From contig CAWKCE010000003.1 of NCBI GenBank assembly GCA_963848085.1, positions 930,001-994,000 on the forward strand: DNA of 64,000 bases. The letters are read 5' to 3'. Below, piece after piece: positions 7,347 through 15,900 of the stretch. The position numbers were made by a program, and so were the translations under genes. The notes below the pieces were generated by a model. The model was not told where the DNA came from. It made no database searches and saw only the letters and a program-made list of their open reading frames with translations. Position 1 is the first letter of the stretch, and each line of letters starts with the position of its first letter. The stretch is from CAWKCE01 sp032127035 (GTDB taxonomy: Bacteria > Actinomycetota > Actinomycetes > JAHEKZ01).

Positions 7347-8186
7347 ATGGCAGACCGACTGGTGACCTTCCAGCGCGACGGCCTCGAGTTCGACGTGGCC
7401 GATACCGGACCCATTGAGGGTGACTGTGTGGTGCTGCTGCACGGCTTCCCGCAGGACGCCACCTGCTGGGACCAGGTCGCTCCCCAGCTCCACCAGGAGG
7501 GCTACCGGACACTGGCGCCCGACCAGCGTGGCTACTCCCCAGGTGCCCGGCCGAGCGGTGCGGGAAGCTATCGCGTCCGCGAGCTGGTCGACGATGTGCT
7601 CGCGATGATGGACGCGGCCGAAGTCCGCTCTGCCCATGTCGTGGCGCATGACTGGGGTGCTGTGGTGGCCTGGGCGCTGGCATCCGACCAGCCGGACCGC
7701 GTCTCGACACTGACCAACCTGTCGGTTCCCCATCCGGCCGCTTTCAAGGCGGCGGCGTGGCGTGGTCAGGCCGTGCGGTCCTGGTACATGGGGCTGTTCC
7801 AGGTACGCGGCGCTTCGGAGCGGGTGCTCCGACCCGGTTCGAGGCTGTGGGGGCAGTTCATGAAAGGGCTCCCCGAAGCGTTCGCCGCCCATTACGCGGC
7901 GCGCATGTCCGAGCCGGCTGCCCTCACTGGCGCTCTGAGCTGGTACCGGGCACTACCGCTCGACCTACGCCATGCGTCCGTCCGGGTCGGCAGGATCGCC
8001 GTCCCCACCCTGTACGTGTGGGGAGCCCGCGACCCGGCCCTCGGCCGGACAGCAGCGGAGATGACGCACCAGTACGTCACTGCTGACTACCGTTTCGAGG
8101 CCCTTCCGAACGCCGGACACTGGCTGCCCGAGGCTCATGCCGACGACGTCACACCGCTGCTCTTGGAGCACCTGCGGTCCGTCTGA
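7347..8186 (+). CDS. alpha/beta hydrolase (epoxide hydrolase-like)
   Basis: A 279-residue alpha/beta-hydrolase. The oxyanion-hole motif HGFP is at 32-35 and the nucleophile elbow is VAHDWGAVVAWA. The nucleophile is therefore Asp (D102), as in epoxide hydrolases and haloalkane dehalogenases, not Ser. D229 (WGARDPALG) and H258 (NAGHWLPE) complete a likely triad. The Trp after the nucleophile (HDWG) also fits the epoxide hydrolase/dehalogenase group. The substrate is unknown. The gene stands 45 bases after the dehydrogenase gene and appears to have its own leaderless promoter, so it may not belong to the betaine pathway. Confidence 0.85.
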   Translation: MADRLVTFQRDGLEFDVADTGPIEGDCVVLLHGFPQDATCWDQVAPQLHQEGYRTLAPDQRGYSPGARPSGAGSYRVRELVDDVLAMMDAAEVRSAHVVAHDWGAVVAWALASDQPDRVSTLTNLSVPHPAAFKAAAWRGQAVRSWYMGLFQVRGASERVLRPGSRLWGQFMKGLPEAFAAHYAARMSEPAALTGALSWYRALPLDLRHASVRVGRIAVPTLYVWGARDPALGRTAAEMTHQYVTADYRFEALPNAGHWLPEAHADDVTPLLLEHLRSV

Positions 8187-8248
8187 CCCGGCAACTTGAG
8201 GGTGCCTCGGTCGCCCCCGGCCGTGGTGAGTCCGAGGTGGAAAGCGCC

Positions 8249-8283
8249 AAGCGGCGGCCGCCATGCGATGGCGACCGCCGCTT
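8249..8283. terminator. strong hairpin between convergent genes
   Basis: A near-perfect inverted repeat. AAGCGGCGG pairs with CCGCCGCTT and CGCCAT pairs with ATGGCG, around a single C/A mismatch and a 3-base loop (GCG). It lies 62 bases after the hydrolase stop and 21 bases after the stop of the facing mini-gene, where a bidirectional terminator is expected. No T-tract follows, which is common for terminators in high-GC actinobacteria. Confidence 0.65.
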
Positions 8284-8304
8284 CTGGTAGCGCGTGGAAG
8301 GGGA

Positions 8305-8364
8305 CTACTTGCCCTTCTTGCCCTTCTTGCCCTTCTTCTTCTTGTCCTTCTTCTTCTTCCCCAT
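8305..8364 (-). CDS. 19-residue lysine-rich mini-protein
   Basis: A very short reading frame encodes MGKKKKDKKKKGKKGKKGK, with 13 lysines, 4 glycines and one aspartate after the Met. It is preceded by a perfect AGGAGG ribosome binding site five bases before the ATG and followed by a strong hairpin, so it has the layout of a real gene. Every lysine codon is AAG. The AAGAAGGGC unit is repeated at the 3' end. I do not recognise a family. A nucleic-acid or ribosome-binding peptide is a natural guess from charge alone. The alternative is a chance low-complexity tract, but the coincidence of ribosome binding site, ATG, stop and hairpin argues against that. It lies 87 bases downstream of the peroxiredoxin stop on the same strand. 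Confidence 0.5.
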   Translation of the reverse strand: MGKKKKDKKKKGKKGKKGK

Positions 8365-8451
8365 GGTGCCTCCTGTGCCGAGTTGCGCTGAGCCAGGTGC
8401 TCGACGCTGAACCTATCGAGAACACGTCGTCCGGTTGCCGGAACGGGGTGC

Positions 8452-9078
8452 CTACGGCTGAGCGGTCCACCTCAGGTAAGGCTTCACCTCGTCGACCTCA
8501 CCGAACCGGCTCCTCGCGTCCTCGGTCGACACCGAGGTGGCCACGATCACGCGGTCACCGGGAGTCCAGTCGACCGGGGTCGAGACCGGCGCGGAGTCCG
8601 TCAGCTGGAGGGCGTCGATGACCCGAAGGATCTCGTCGAAGTTGCGACCCACGGACTTCGGGTAGGTGAGCGTAAGCCGGACCTTGTTGCTCGGGTCAAC
8701 GATGAAGACCGAGCGCACGGTGGACGTGTCGTCCTCACCGGGGTGAAGCATGTCGTACAACTGCGACACGACACGGTCCGGGTCGGCGATGATCGGGAAG
8801 TTGAGGTCGGTGCCCCCCACGTCACGGATGTCGGGCGCCCACCCGCGGTGGTCCTCGACCGAGTCGACGGAGACGGCGATGGTCTTCACGCCGCGCTTGG
8901 TGAACTCGTCATTCAGCTCGGCGGTACGACCCAGCTCGGTCGTGCAGACCGGCGTGTAGTCGTTGGGGTGGCTGAACAGAACCGCCCACTGGTCCTTCTT
9001 CCACTCGTGGAAGTCGATGGTCCCGTCAGTGGTCTCGGCGGTGAAGTTCGGGGCGACGTCGCCCAGCCTGATGCTCAT
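8452..9078 (-). CDS. peroxiredoxin, Prx6 (1-Cys) type
   Basis: A 208-residue thiol peroxidase reducing H2O2 and organic peroxides in the cytosol. The active-site motif HPNDYTPVCTTELG gives the peroxidatic C45, with T42 of the TxxC signature. R126 in the STVRSVFIVDP strand is the likely active-site Arg. The long C-terminal arm (about 165-208, PVDWTPGDRVIV onward) is typical of the Prx6 subgroup, and no resolving Cys is seen. AGGAG is 6 bases upstream of the ATG. The gene is monocistronic or leads the downstream lysine-rich mini-gene. Confidence 0.92.
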   Translation of the reverse strand: MSIRLGDVAPNFTAETTDGTIDFHEWKKDQWAVLFSHPNDYTPVCTTELGRTAELNDEFTKRGVKTIAVSVDSVEDHRGWAPDIRDVGGTDLNFPIIADPDRVVSQLYDMLHPGEDDTSTVRSVFIVDPSNKVRLTLTYPKSVGRNFDEILRVIDALQLTDSAPVSTPVDWTPGDRVIVATSVSTEDARSRFGEVDEVKPYLRWTAQP

Positions 9079-9199
9079 GTGTGCTCCTGTGCGTGGTCCG
9101 TGTGGCCGGTCGGTGCGCGGCGCCAGAACTCATTCTATGAGGGCTGGCGTGACGAGCGCCTGCTTGGGTATCGACCGCGGCCGGCTCCCGCGGCCCAGG

Positions 9200-9961
9200 T
9201 CAACTCGCTCGTGGGACCGCTTGGATGGACTCCAGTGCGGCGAAGAATGCGTCCCACAGTTCGGTGTCATTCGGGATCGAGCTCCTGCCTGCGACGAACG
9301 TGTGGCCTTCGCGCGTGGACACCACCGCCCAGTAGAACGTCTGGTCGTCGTCGGAGATCGCGATGGAGCCCGCGTCGCCCGGAAGGGGCACCAACGGGAC
9401 GACCTGGCGGTCGGCGACCTGCGGAGAGGTCGCCGCGCCCGACAGGAGCAGGGTCATGTAGCTGCCCTCCCAGCCGTCACCGTAGTCACCGAACCGACCG
9501 CGTACCTCGAGTCCGGGGTGGCTGATCGTCCACAGAACCCAGTCCGTCGGCCGGCTGGTGGTTGCGTAGTCCGGCGGGTCGAACGCCTCGGTGGCCGGGG
9601 TGACCGTGATGGACCGGTCGCTGCCATCGGCCGGAAGCAGCTGCACGTACGCACCGTCCGTCGGGGACGTCCAGCCCGCCGGGACGGTGAACCGGACCGG
9701 GACGGACAGCCCTTCTCCGACGACGGTGCCCGCGAGCTGGCCCGCGGGGGAAACCGATGCCGCGGGGTTGAGCTGAACCCGCACCACCACCGCGCTCACC
9801 ACGAGCAGTGCGGCGACGACGCACACGGCCACCAGGCGCGGACCGGACCAGCGGGGGCGTCCGGTGCCCGTGACCGCTTCCAGCGCAGCGATCTCGTCGG
9901 ACAGCGCGGCAGCGGCGTGGAGCTCGTTCGCGGCGCGACGTCCGAGGTCATCGACCGGCAT
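9200..9961 (-). CDS. membrane-anchored protein paired with ECF sigma factor (possible anti-sigma factor)
   Basis: A 253-residue protein with a short cytoplasmic N-terminus (about 1-40, rich in Glu and Ala), one transmembrane segment at about 42-60 (LVAVCVVAALLVVSAVVV) and an extracytoplasmic domain of about 190 residues that I do not recognise. Its start overlaps the end of the sigma factor gene by 14 bases, with GAGGGAGG upstream, so the two are co-translated. In the SigE-type ECF family such a partner is usually the anti-sigma factor or a sensor. No zinc-binding HxxxCxxC motif is present, so it would not be a classic ZAS anti-sigma factor. Confidence 0.7.
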   Translation of the reverse strand: MPVDDLGRRAANELHAAAALSDEIAALEAVTGTGRPRWSGPRLVAVCVVAALLVVSAVVVRVQLNPAASVSPAGQLAGTVVGEGLSVPVRFTVPAGWTSPTDGAYVQLLPADGSDRSITVTPATEAFDPPDYATTSRPTDWVLWTISHPGLEVRGRFGDYGDGWEGSYMTLLLSGAATSPQVADRQVVPLVPLPGDAGSIAISDDDQTFYWAVVSTREGHTFVAGRSSIPNDTELWDAFFAALESIQAVPRAS

Positions 9962-10514
9962 CTTCGCCTCCCTCGTCGGGCTCGGTGTCGGTGCCCATGC
10001 GGACCGCCAGCGTGGCGCGCGCCCGATGAAGGTGCGTCTTCACCGTTCCGGTCGACATCTGCAGGGTCTCGGACACCTCGGCGACGGTCAGGTCGTATCC
10101 GTAGAAGAGGGCGACCACCTGCGCCTGCCGTCGCGGGAGGCGACGGACCTCCGACCAGAAGGTCGCGGCCTCCTCCGTCAGGTCGACGGCCACTGCGTCC
10201 GGTCTGCCGAAACGCAGCAGGGCGCGGCTCTCTGCCATTCGCTTTCTGATCCAGGAGACCGACAGGTTCGCGCACGTGCGGCGGACGTAGGCGGTGGGGT
10301 TGTCGAGGTAGTCGGGCTGCTCCCACCGGCGGTGCAGGCTCACCAGCGCTTCCTGGGCGAGGTCCTCGGCGGCCTCGCGGGAGCCAGTCAGACCCCAGGC
10401 CAGCGCTACCAGCCCGTGGTACTCGCGGCGAAAGAACGCAGCGAAGGTGATGACCTCAGGCAGCACGACCGGGGCAGAGTCCTCCGCCGGCGCGGGGCCA
10501 TCTACGAGGTCCAC
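9948..10514 (-). CDS. SigE-family ECF RNA polymerase sigma factor
   Basis: A 188-residue extracytoplasmic-function sigma factor. Region 2 is seen in FFRREYHGLVALAWGL, AAEDLAQEALVSLHRRW and AYVRRTCANLSVSWIRKR. Region 4 is seen in PRRQAQVVALFYGYDLTVAE and TGTVKTHLHRARATLA. I chose the GTG at 10514 because AGGGGG lies a few bases upstream. An in-frame GTG at 10595 falls inside a perfect palindrome and would add an unconserved leader. The membrane protein encoded just downstream is the expected regulator. The genes it controls cannot be told from the sequence. Confidence 0.85.
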   Translation of the reverse strand: MDLVDGPAPAEDSAPVVLPEVITFAAFFRREYHGLVALAWGLTGSREAAEDLAQEALVSLHRRWEQPDYLDNPTAYVRRTCANLSVSWIRKRMAESRALLRFGRPDAVAVDLTEEAATFWSEVRRLPRRQAQVVALFYGYDLTVAEVSETLQMSTGTVKTHLHRARATLAVRMGTDTEPDEGGEDAGR

Positions 10515-10570
10515 ATGCCCCCTGGTCGCAGTCACACCCAAAAGTCGTTCGGGCGTCCCGGATGGTTGAC

Positions 10571-10599
10571 CCACGTGCCAGGCATATCCTGGCACGTGG
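10571..10599. promoter_or_regulatory. perfect 12-bp inverted repeat upstream of the sigma factor gene
   Basis: CCACGTGCCAGG, a 5-base spacer (CATAT), then CCTGGCACGTGG. It is centred about 71 bases upstream of the chosen sigma factor start and about 120 bases after the stop of the PhoX-like gene on the same strand. It could be an operator for autoregulation, or a terminator hairpin for the phosphatase gene. Symmetry this complete with an AT-rich centre suits a dimeric repressor. Confidence 0.55.
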
Positions 10600-10705
10600 T
10601 GATCTCCGACCGCCTGGCTGCAAGTTACGCGCCCGTGAGCACCTCGCGGGCGGAAAACCAGAGAAATGTTGCCGACTTCCTGATTCTGGTTTCCTCGCTC
10701 AGCGG

Positions 10706-11917
10706 CTACTGGCGAAACGGTCCGGAAATCTCGAACGTCATACCGTGGACGCCGTCGGTACCCCGCTGTGAGGTGCAGTACAGTCGGGTGCCATCTGGGC
10801 TGAACGCCAGACCAGTGATCTCCGAGGTCTTCTTCCAGCTAGCGGACGGGACGGCATCGTCGTCCTGCCCCGGCGCGCCCTGTTCGGAGCCTCCGTGCCC
10901 CACCAGCTGGAGGAAGGGCGCCGCCACCCGATGCCCTTGGCCGTCCGCGAGAAGGACGAGCTGGAGGTCGTCGGCATCCTCACCGACGAAGATGTCGCCG
11001 GATGTCGCGTGGACGGTGATGTTGTCGGGGTCACGCAGCGGAGCCGCGTCTCCGAGCTCTGCTGCGTCGTAGATCACCTCGATCACCTGGGTGTCGACGT
11101 CGTAGGCCCACACGCGGTCGTCCCCCGTAGTGGTGAAGTACACGTATCCGTCGGAGAACCATGCGCCCTCGCCGCGGTTGAACGCCGTCGTCCGCCCCGA
11201 CCTCTCTGGACGGGCCGCACTCACCTCGACCCAGGAGACGTGGGTGGCCGACGAGTTGACCTTGGCCGCCTCGAGCGTTCCGCGGGACAGGTCGCCACGT
11301 CGGTCGGGACGGAACCGGTAGAAGCGGCCGTCGCCGTTGTCTTCGGTCTGGTAGACCCAGCCCCTCGCGGGGTCGACCACGGAAGCCTCGTGGGCAAAGG
11401 TCCCCATGCTGGGACGCTCAACGCCTTGGCCGGGCCGCGTCGGGTCACACTCCCAGACGTGCCCCTGCCGGTGCTCCTCGCCCGAGAGCCAGGTACCCCA
11501 TGGGGTGGCGCCGCCGGCGCAGTTCCACTTGGTCCCGCCGAGAATCCGGTACGCGTCGACGATCTCGCCGCGTGGGCTGAATTGGATCGCGGCGGCACCC
11601 CCGCTCGTGCCGTTGAGCTCGGAGTTGGCCGCGTAGATCCACCCACCGCCGGCCACCGGGAAGGTTGCGGCGCCGTCGGGCTCACCGACCCATCGAAAAG
11701 TGGTGTTGGGCACGCGCTCCCCGGTGACGCCGACGAGGCGGGCGGTGAAGCCTTCGGGGAGCCGAACTCCGAATCGGTCCGGCGGGCCGAGCAGAGAATA
11801 CGGTCCTGGTCCCACGACGGCCGGGGCGGCAAGGGCGCTCTTCCAGAAGCCGAGGCCGAACGTCAGTGCGGATGCGGCGCCCAGCGTGAGGGCAGTCCTT
11901 CGGTCGATGGTCGTCAT
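10706..11917 (-). CDS. PhoX-like secreted phosphatase (DUF839 family)
   Basis: A 403-residue protein with a Tat-like signal (TTIDRRTALTLGAASALTF, then Ala-rich cleavage region near residue 31). The mature part has the beta-propeller features of PhoX: NCAGGATPWGTWLSGEE (C133, E147, E148), FAHEASVVDP, the WVYQTEDNGDGRFYRF strand, and DNITVHATSGDIFVGED. PhoX enzymes are Ca/Fe-dependent phosphomonoesterases that release phosphate outside the cell. The Cys and Glu residues of the metal site appear to be kept, so activity is plausible, but many DUF839 members are untested. The ATG at 11917 is preferred because it immediately precedes the twin-arginine signal. Confidence 0.82.
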   Translation of the reverse strand: MTTIDRRTALTLGAASALTFGLGFWKSALAAPAVVGPGPYSLLGPPDRFGVRLPEGFTARLVGVTGERVPNTTFRWVGEPDGAATFPVAGGGWIYAANSELNGTSGGAAAIQFSPRGEIVDAYRILGGTKWNCAGGATPWGTWLSGEEHRQGHVWECDPTRPGQGVERPSMGTFAHEASVVDPARGWVYQTEDNGDGRFYRFRPDRRGDLSRGTLEAAKVNSSATHVSWVEVSAARPERSGRTTAFNRGEGAWFSDGYVYFTTTGDDRVWAYDVDTQVIEVIYDAAELGDAAPLRDPDNITVHATSGDIFVGEDADDLQLVLLADGQGHRVAAPFLQLVGHGGSEQGAPGQDDDAVPSASWKKTSEITGLAFSPDGTRLYCTSQRGTDGVHGMTFEISGPFRQ

Positions 11918-11994
11918 GCCCGCCCACACTGCCATGGCCGATGTACGCAGTGGGGTGGAACGTGCGAAGTATGCATCGCCGCCAGCCCCAGCGA

Positions 11995-12930
11995 CTACGG
12001 CGTGAGGACGACCTTCCCGCCCGCTTCGCCGGAGTCGACAAGACGATGGGCGTCGGCGGCCTGGGCGAAGGGCAGCACGTGCGCCACGTTGGTGCGCAGC
12101 TGCCCGGCGTCGTAGAGCGCAGCGAGGCGGTGGAGCCGCTCGCCGTCGTCGCGGATCAACACGCCGTGAAACGTCTGGTTGGCGTCGATGACCTGGTCGA
12201 TGTCCAGCTCCGGGGTGGCTATGGCGGCCAGGTGGCCGTCGTGACGAACGTGGGTCTGGGCCTGGGCGAGCAGCGACCCGCCGACCAGGTCCGCTGCCGA
12301 GTCGAACGGTCCTCCGGCCGCCGTCACTGCGTCCCGCATCGCCCCAGGAGTCCGGTAGTCGACGCACGCGCTCGCGCCGCAGTCGCGCATCCGCTGGTGA
12401 TGCTGTTCGCGCCCGACGCCAACGACCTGAATACCGGCTGCCGCCGCGAGCTGGACCAGGAACAGCCCCACTCCGCCGCTGGCACCGATCACAAGCATGC
12501 GACGGCCAGCAGGGCGGAGGTGCCGCAGCACCTCGGCCGCAGTGCCCGCGGCGAGGGGGATCGAGGCCGCCGACAGCAGGTCGACCCGAGGATCCAGCCT
12601 GGCGACGAGTGGTTCGTCGACGACGACGAACTCCGCGCAACCACCGGCTCCCAGCGGGAAGGCCGTCATCGTCATGACCGGGCCGCCGACGAGGTCGGGG
12701 CTCACCCCATCGCCAACGATGTCGACGGTGCCGGACACGTCGTACCCCAGCACGACCGGTGCGGTCAGCCCGGCCCACGACCCGTCGTTCCGGTTCCACG
12801 TATCGACCGGGTTCAGTCCGGCGCCACGGACCCTGATCCGAACCTGCCCCGGTCCAGGTTCGGGGGTGGGTACCTCCTGGACTTCAAGCACATCCGGCCC
12901 GCCGAAAGACTCGGCAACCACCGCCCGCAC
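11995..12930 (-). CDS. zinc-independent MDR oxidoreductase (NADPH:quinone reductase type)
   Basis: A 311-residue medium-chain dehydrogenase/reductase. The N-terminal GroES-like half includes VRIRVRGAGLNPVDTWNR and PVVLGYDVSGTV. The Rossmann half carries MLVIGASGGVGLFLVQLAAA. The catalytic zinc Cys is replaced in the quinone-reductase manner and no structural four-Cys lobe is seen, so it should be an NADPH:quinone or enone reductase. The start is GTG, with GGAGG about 11 bases upstream. It lies 33 bases after the CotH-type gene and 77 bases before the PhoX-like gene, all on the minus strand; a functional link is not evident. Confidence 0.85.
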   Translation of the reverse strand: MRAVVAESFGGPDVLEVQEVPTPEPGPGQVRIRVRGAGLNPVDTWNRNDGSWAGLTAPVVLGYDVSGTVDIVGDGVSPDLVGGPVMTMTAFPLGAGGCAEFVVVDEPLVARLDPRVDLLSAASIPLAAGTAAEVLRHLRPAGRRMLVIGASGGVGLFLVQLAAAAGIQVVGVGREQHHQRMRDCGASACVDYRTPGAMRDAVTAAGGPFDSAADLVGGSLLAQAQTHVRHDGHLAAIATPELDIDQVIDANQTFHGVLIRDDGERLHRLAALYDAGQLRTNVAHVLPFAQAADAHRLVDSGEAGGKVVLTP

Positions 12931-12963
12931 CGTCGGCTGTCCTCCGTTCCGCCCGGGACCCCG

Positions 12964-15900
12964 CTAGAGGGTGCTCAGCACCAAATCGTCGATGGTGACC
13001 GACTTGGTCTCGACGGAGGTGCTGCTCCTCGCCAGAGACAGGAAGGCCTGCCCGGCTCCGCCCACGGAGGAGTCCGTGAGCGAGACCGTCCAGCTGCTCG
13101 GTTCGGGCTGCCCGTCCGACCACACGCGGTATCGGATCGTTGAGCCCACGGTCTGCAGCCGAATCCACTGCTTCCCGTTGCCGAGCTGCTGCACGCCAGA
13201 CGTCCGCCGGAGGGTCGTGTTGCTGCCATTGACCATCTTGCGCAGCTGGACGGTGGCCGAGTCCGAGGCGAACTGCAGCCCGTAGCCGTTCCGCGGACGG
13301 AACTTGTTCCGCCAGTCACCCGAGCCGCGTAGGAAGACATTGAAGTAGGCCTTCCGGTTTGCACTGTTCCACTGGTACGAGAACACCAGGTCGAGGTCAG
13401 CCGATGGCGCGACTCCGTCCAGGATTCCTCGGACGTACGAACCGCTGGTGTTCGGCGTGAGCAGGCGCCCCTCGTTCGACTGGATGGTCGCGGTGCCGCC
13501 TTGCCGTGCGGACACAGTCCACTCCGGCGCCCACGAGCCGCCGTTCGGGCCGGTGAAGGTGTCCGAGAACCCGGTCCCGGGCGGGGGCGGCGGCGGGGGC
13601 GGCGGCGGTGGACCGCCGCCAGTGTTGTCCGCACCCGGGGTCCCACCGACCGTCGAGGTAGCAGTCCAGCTCGCCGCCAGCGAGTTGTCGGCGCTGGTGC
13701 TGGTGAGCTCCAGGGACGGACCCGACCCGGCTGCGGCCGTCGGCCACGGCGCAGTCGGTGAGTACGTGACCGTGTCAACCACGCGGGCGCCCTGCATCAG
13801 GCTGACCGTCTCGCCGGTGTCGCTCAGGTCACCGGGGTACTCGCCGCCGACCAGCGCGTCCGGACCCGGGTGGGTCGCCCGGAACGTGACGTCGTTCTTG
13901 ACGAACACCACGTGGTGCTTGGGCAGAATCACCGTGCCCGGCTGGATCGTCAGGCCGAGGCCGTCGATGGTCCACCCCGACACGTCCACCGACGTCGATG
14001 CCGACGGGTTGGTCAGCTCGATGAACTCGGCATTCGTCCCCCCCGCAGGCTGGTACTGGATCTCATTGATCACGATGGTGGGCGCAGCCGCCTGCGACGT
14101 CGGGACCGGCTTGCCCGCCCCGGTGTTGCTGGCGATGACCGTCCGGCGGTCCTGCACGAAGCCGGCGAAGCGTGTGGTCTCGGCCGCCAACGTCCGTCCG
14201 CCCCACTTGGCCCGCTCCAGGTTCCAGTCGGACGCATATTTCTGGGTCAGCGCGTCCCACTGCGACTCGTAGCCACCGGGTGCCAGGAACTGGTCGGCCA
14301 GCGTGCGCAGTCTCCGGAAGTACATGTCGGAGAAGTCCTGGTCGGCCATCATCGCCCGCAGCAGCCGGTTGCCGGCATCGGGGGTCAGGAAGGGGCCCTT
14401 CTGCGATGTGTTGTTGATCCAGGTCCGGTTGAGGTCCCAGTGCCACATCTCCCAGCGGCCGGTCCCGTCGGTGTCCCGGCTGATCCACCAGTTCTTCCAG
14501 TTGGAGTCTTGGTGACGCATGATCACGTTGATCGCCATGTAGTTGATGAGCTCAGGCACGTTGACGTTCTGCATCAGCCAGTCGCGCTGGGCCCGGTTCG
14601 GCGTCTTGTCGATCTGCTGGGTGAGCTGCCAGACGTCGGTGTAGTCCTCCGACTCCCGCTCCTTCTTCTCGAGGAACTCCTCCGGCTCGCACAGCGGGCA
14701 ACCGGCCCACATCTTGGCCTGAAGCGCGTCCGGCGAGCTTGCGGTCGTCAGGCCGCCCTGGTTGCCCTTGTAGATGGCCCAGTCGCTGACGTCCTGGTCA
14801 TCGCGCCACGACCCGTCCATCGTCTCCATGGCCTGGCCGACGCTCCAGAACTCGCCATTTCGCTGCGAACGCACGCTGAAGATGCCCAGCCGGCGGGCGC
14901 CTGCGTCGCCGACGGTGTCCCACGCGAGGATCGGCCTGGGGTCGACGTCCTTCTGCAGCGCGAACTCGTCCAGCGGGTAGGGCATGTTCGGCCGCATGTC
15001 GACCTCGTAGCCGGCCGGCAGCTCGATCTTCCAGTTCACCTTGGCGTCATCGCGAGAGGACTGGCCCCGGATGCGCATTGCCGCGTTGTCGAACACCTGG
15101 CCGTCGTACGAGAGGACAGCTTCGCCCTTGAAGTTGTCGTAGCGGTGGTTGGCCAGGATGTCGTTGTACACGGCGTCGGACATGAACCACTCGATGACCG
15201 GAAGCTGGGTCGACACGGCGGGGTTCTGGACGACGACTCCGTGGTAGTTGATTGAGTCGCTGGCCGCGGGGCTCGAGAACGCGACCCCGCCGAAGGTGCC
15301 ATTGATGCGGTACCGGATGAGCTTGCCTGCGGTCTGGCCGGGGATCGTGCCACCGTAGACACCGTCGCCGGCACCACCCGGGCTGGCGGCGTCGTCCAGG
15401 AACGGCACGCTCACGTCGCCGCCGAACATGACTTTGTAGGTCAACGATGCGCTGGACCCGACGGGGAGCCTGCCCGTGACGTCGACCGCCTGGTTGGGGT
15501 TCGGTCGGTTGGGGGAGGCGGCGACCTCCTTGGCTTTGGGCGGCGGTGCCGTTCCGTCGATCGAGTTGACGGCTCTCGGGGTGCCGCCGGCACCGGTGCT
15601 GGGACCCCAGTTCTCCGGCTGCGTGTTGTCGAACGCGAGGTCGCGCAGTTCCAGCGAGGGGCCGCTGCCATCCGGCTCGAACGGCCACGGGGTGGCGTCG
15701 AGGTAGCTCACCTGGTCGACGACTGCTGCGCCGTCGGTCAGGGTGACTTGCTCACCTCCGTTGGACAGCTTGCCGGTGTACACACCGTCCGGCGCGAACC
15801 CGTAGAGCGCCTGGAAGCGAGCCGGGTCGGGGGACAGGACGAGGTAGCCGCCGCTGGCGATCACGGTGCTTGCTGGAATCACTGCGGTGATGCCCTCGGT

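Noticed and set aside
9864..11072. Long plus-strand open frames opposite the sigma, anti-sigma and PhoX-like genes
   Set aside because: They are antisense shadows created by high GC; they have no recognisable domains, and the minus-strand genes are clearly real.
13573..13620. GGC/GGGGGC-rich simple repeat as a regulatory or unstable element
   Set aside because: Read on the coding strand it encodes the polyproline linker of the CotH-type protein.
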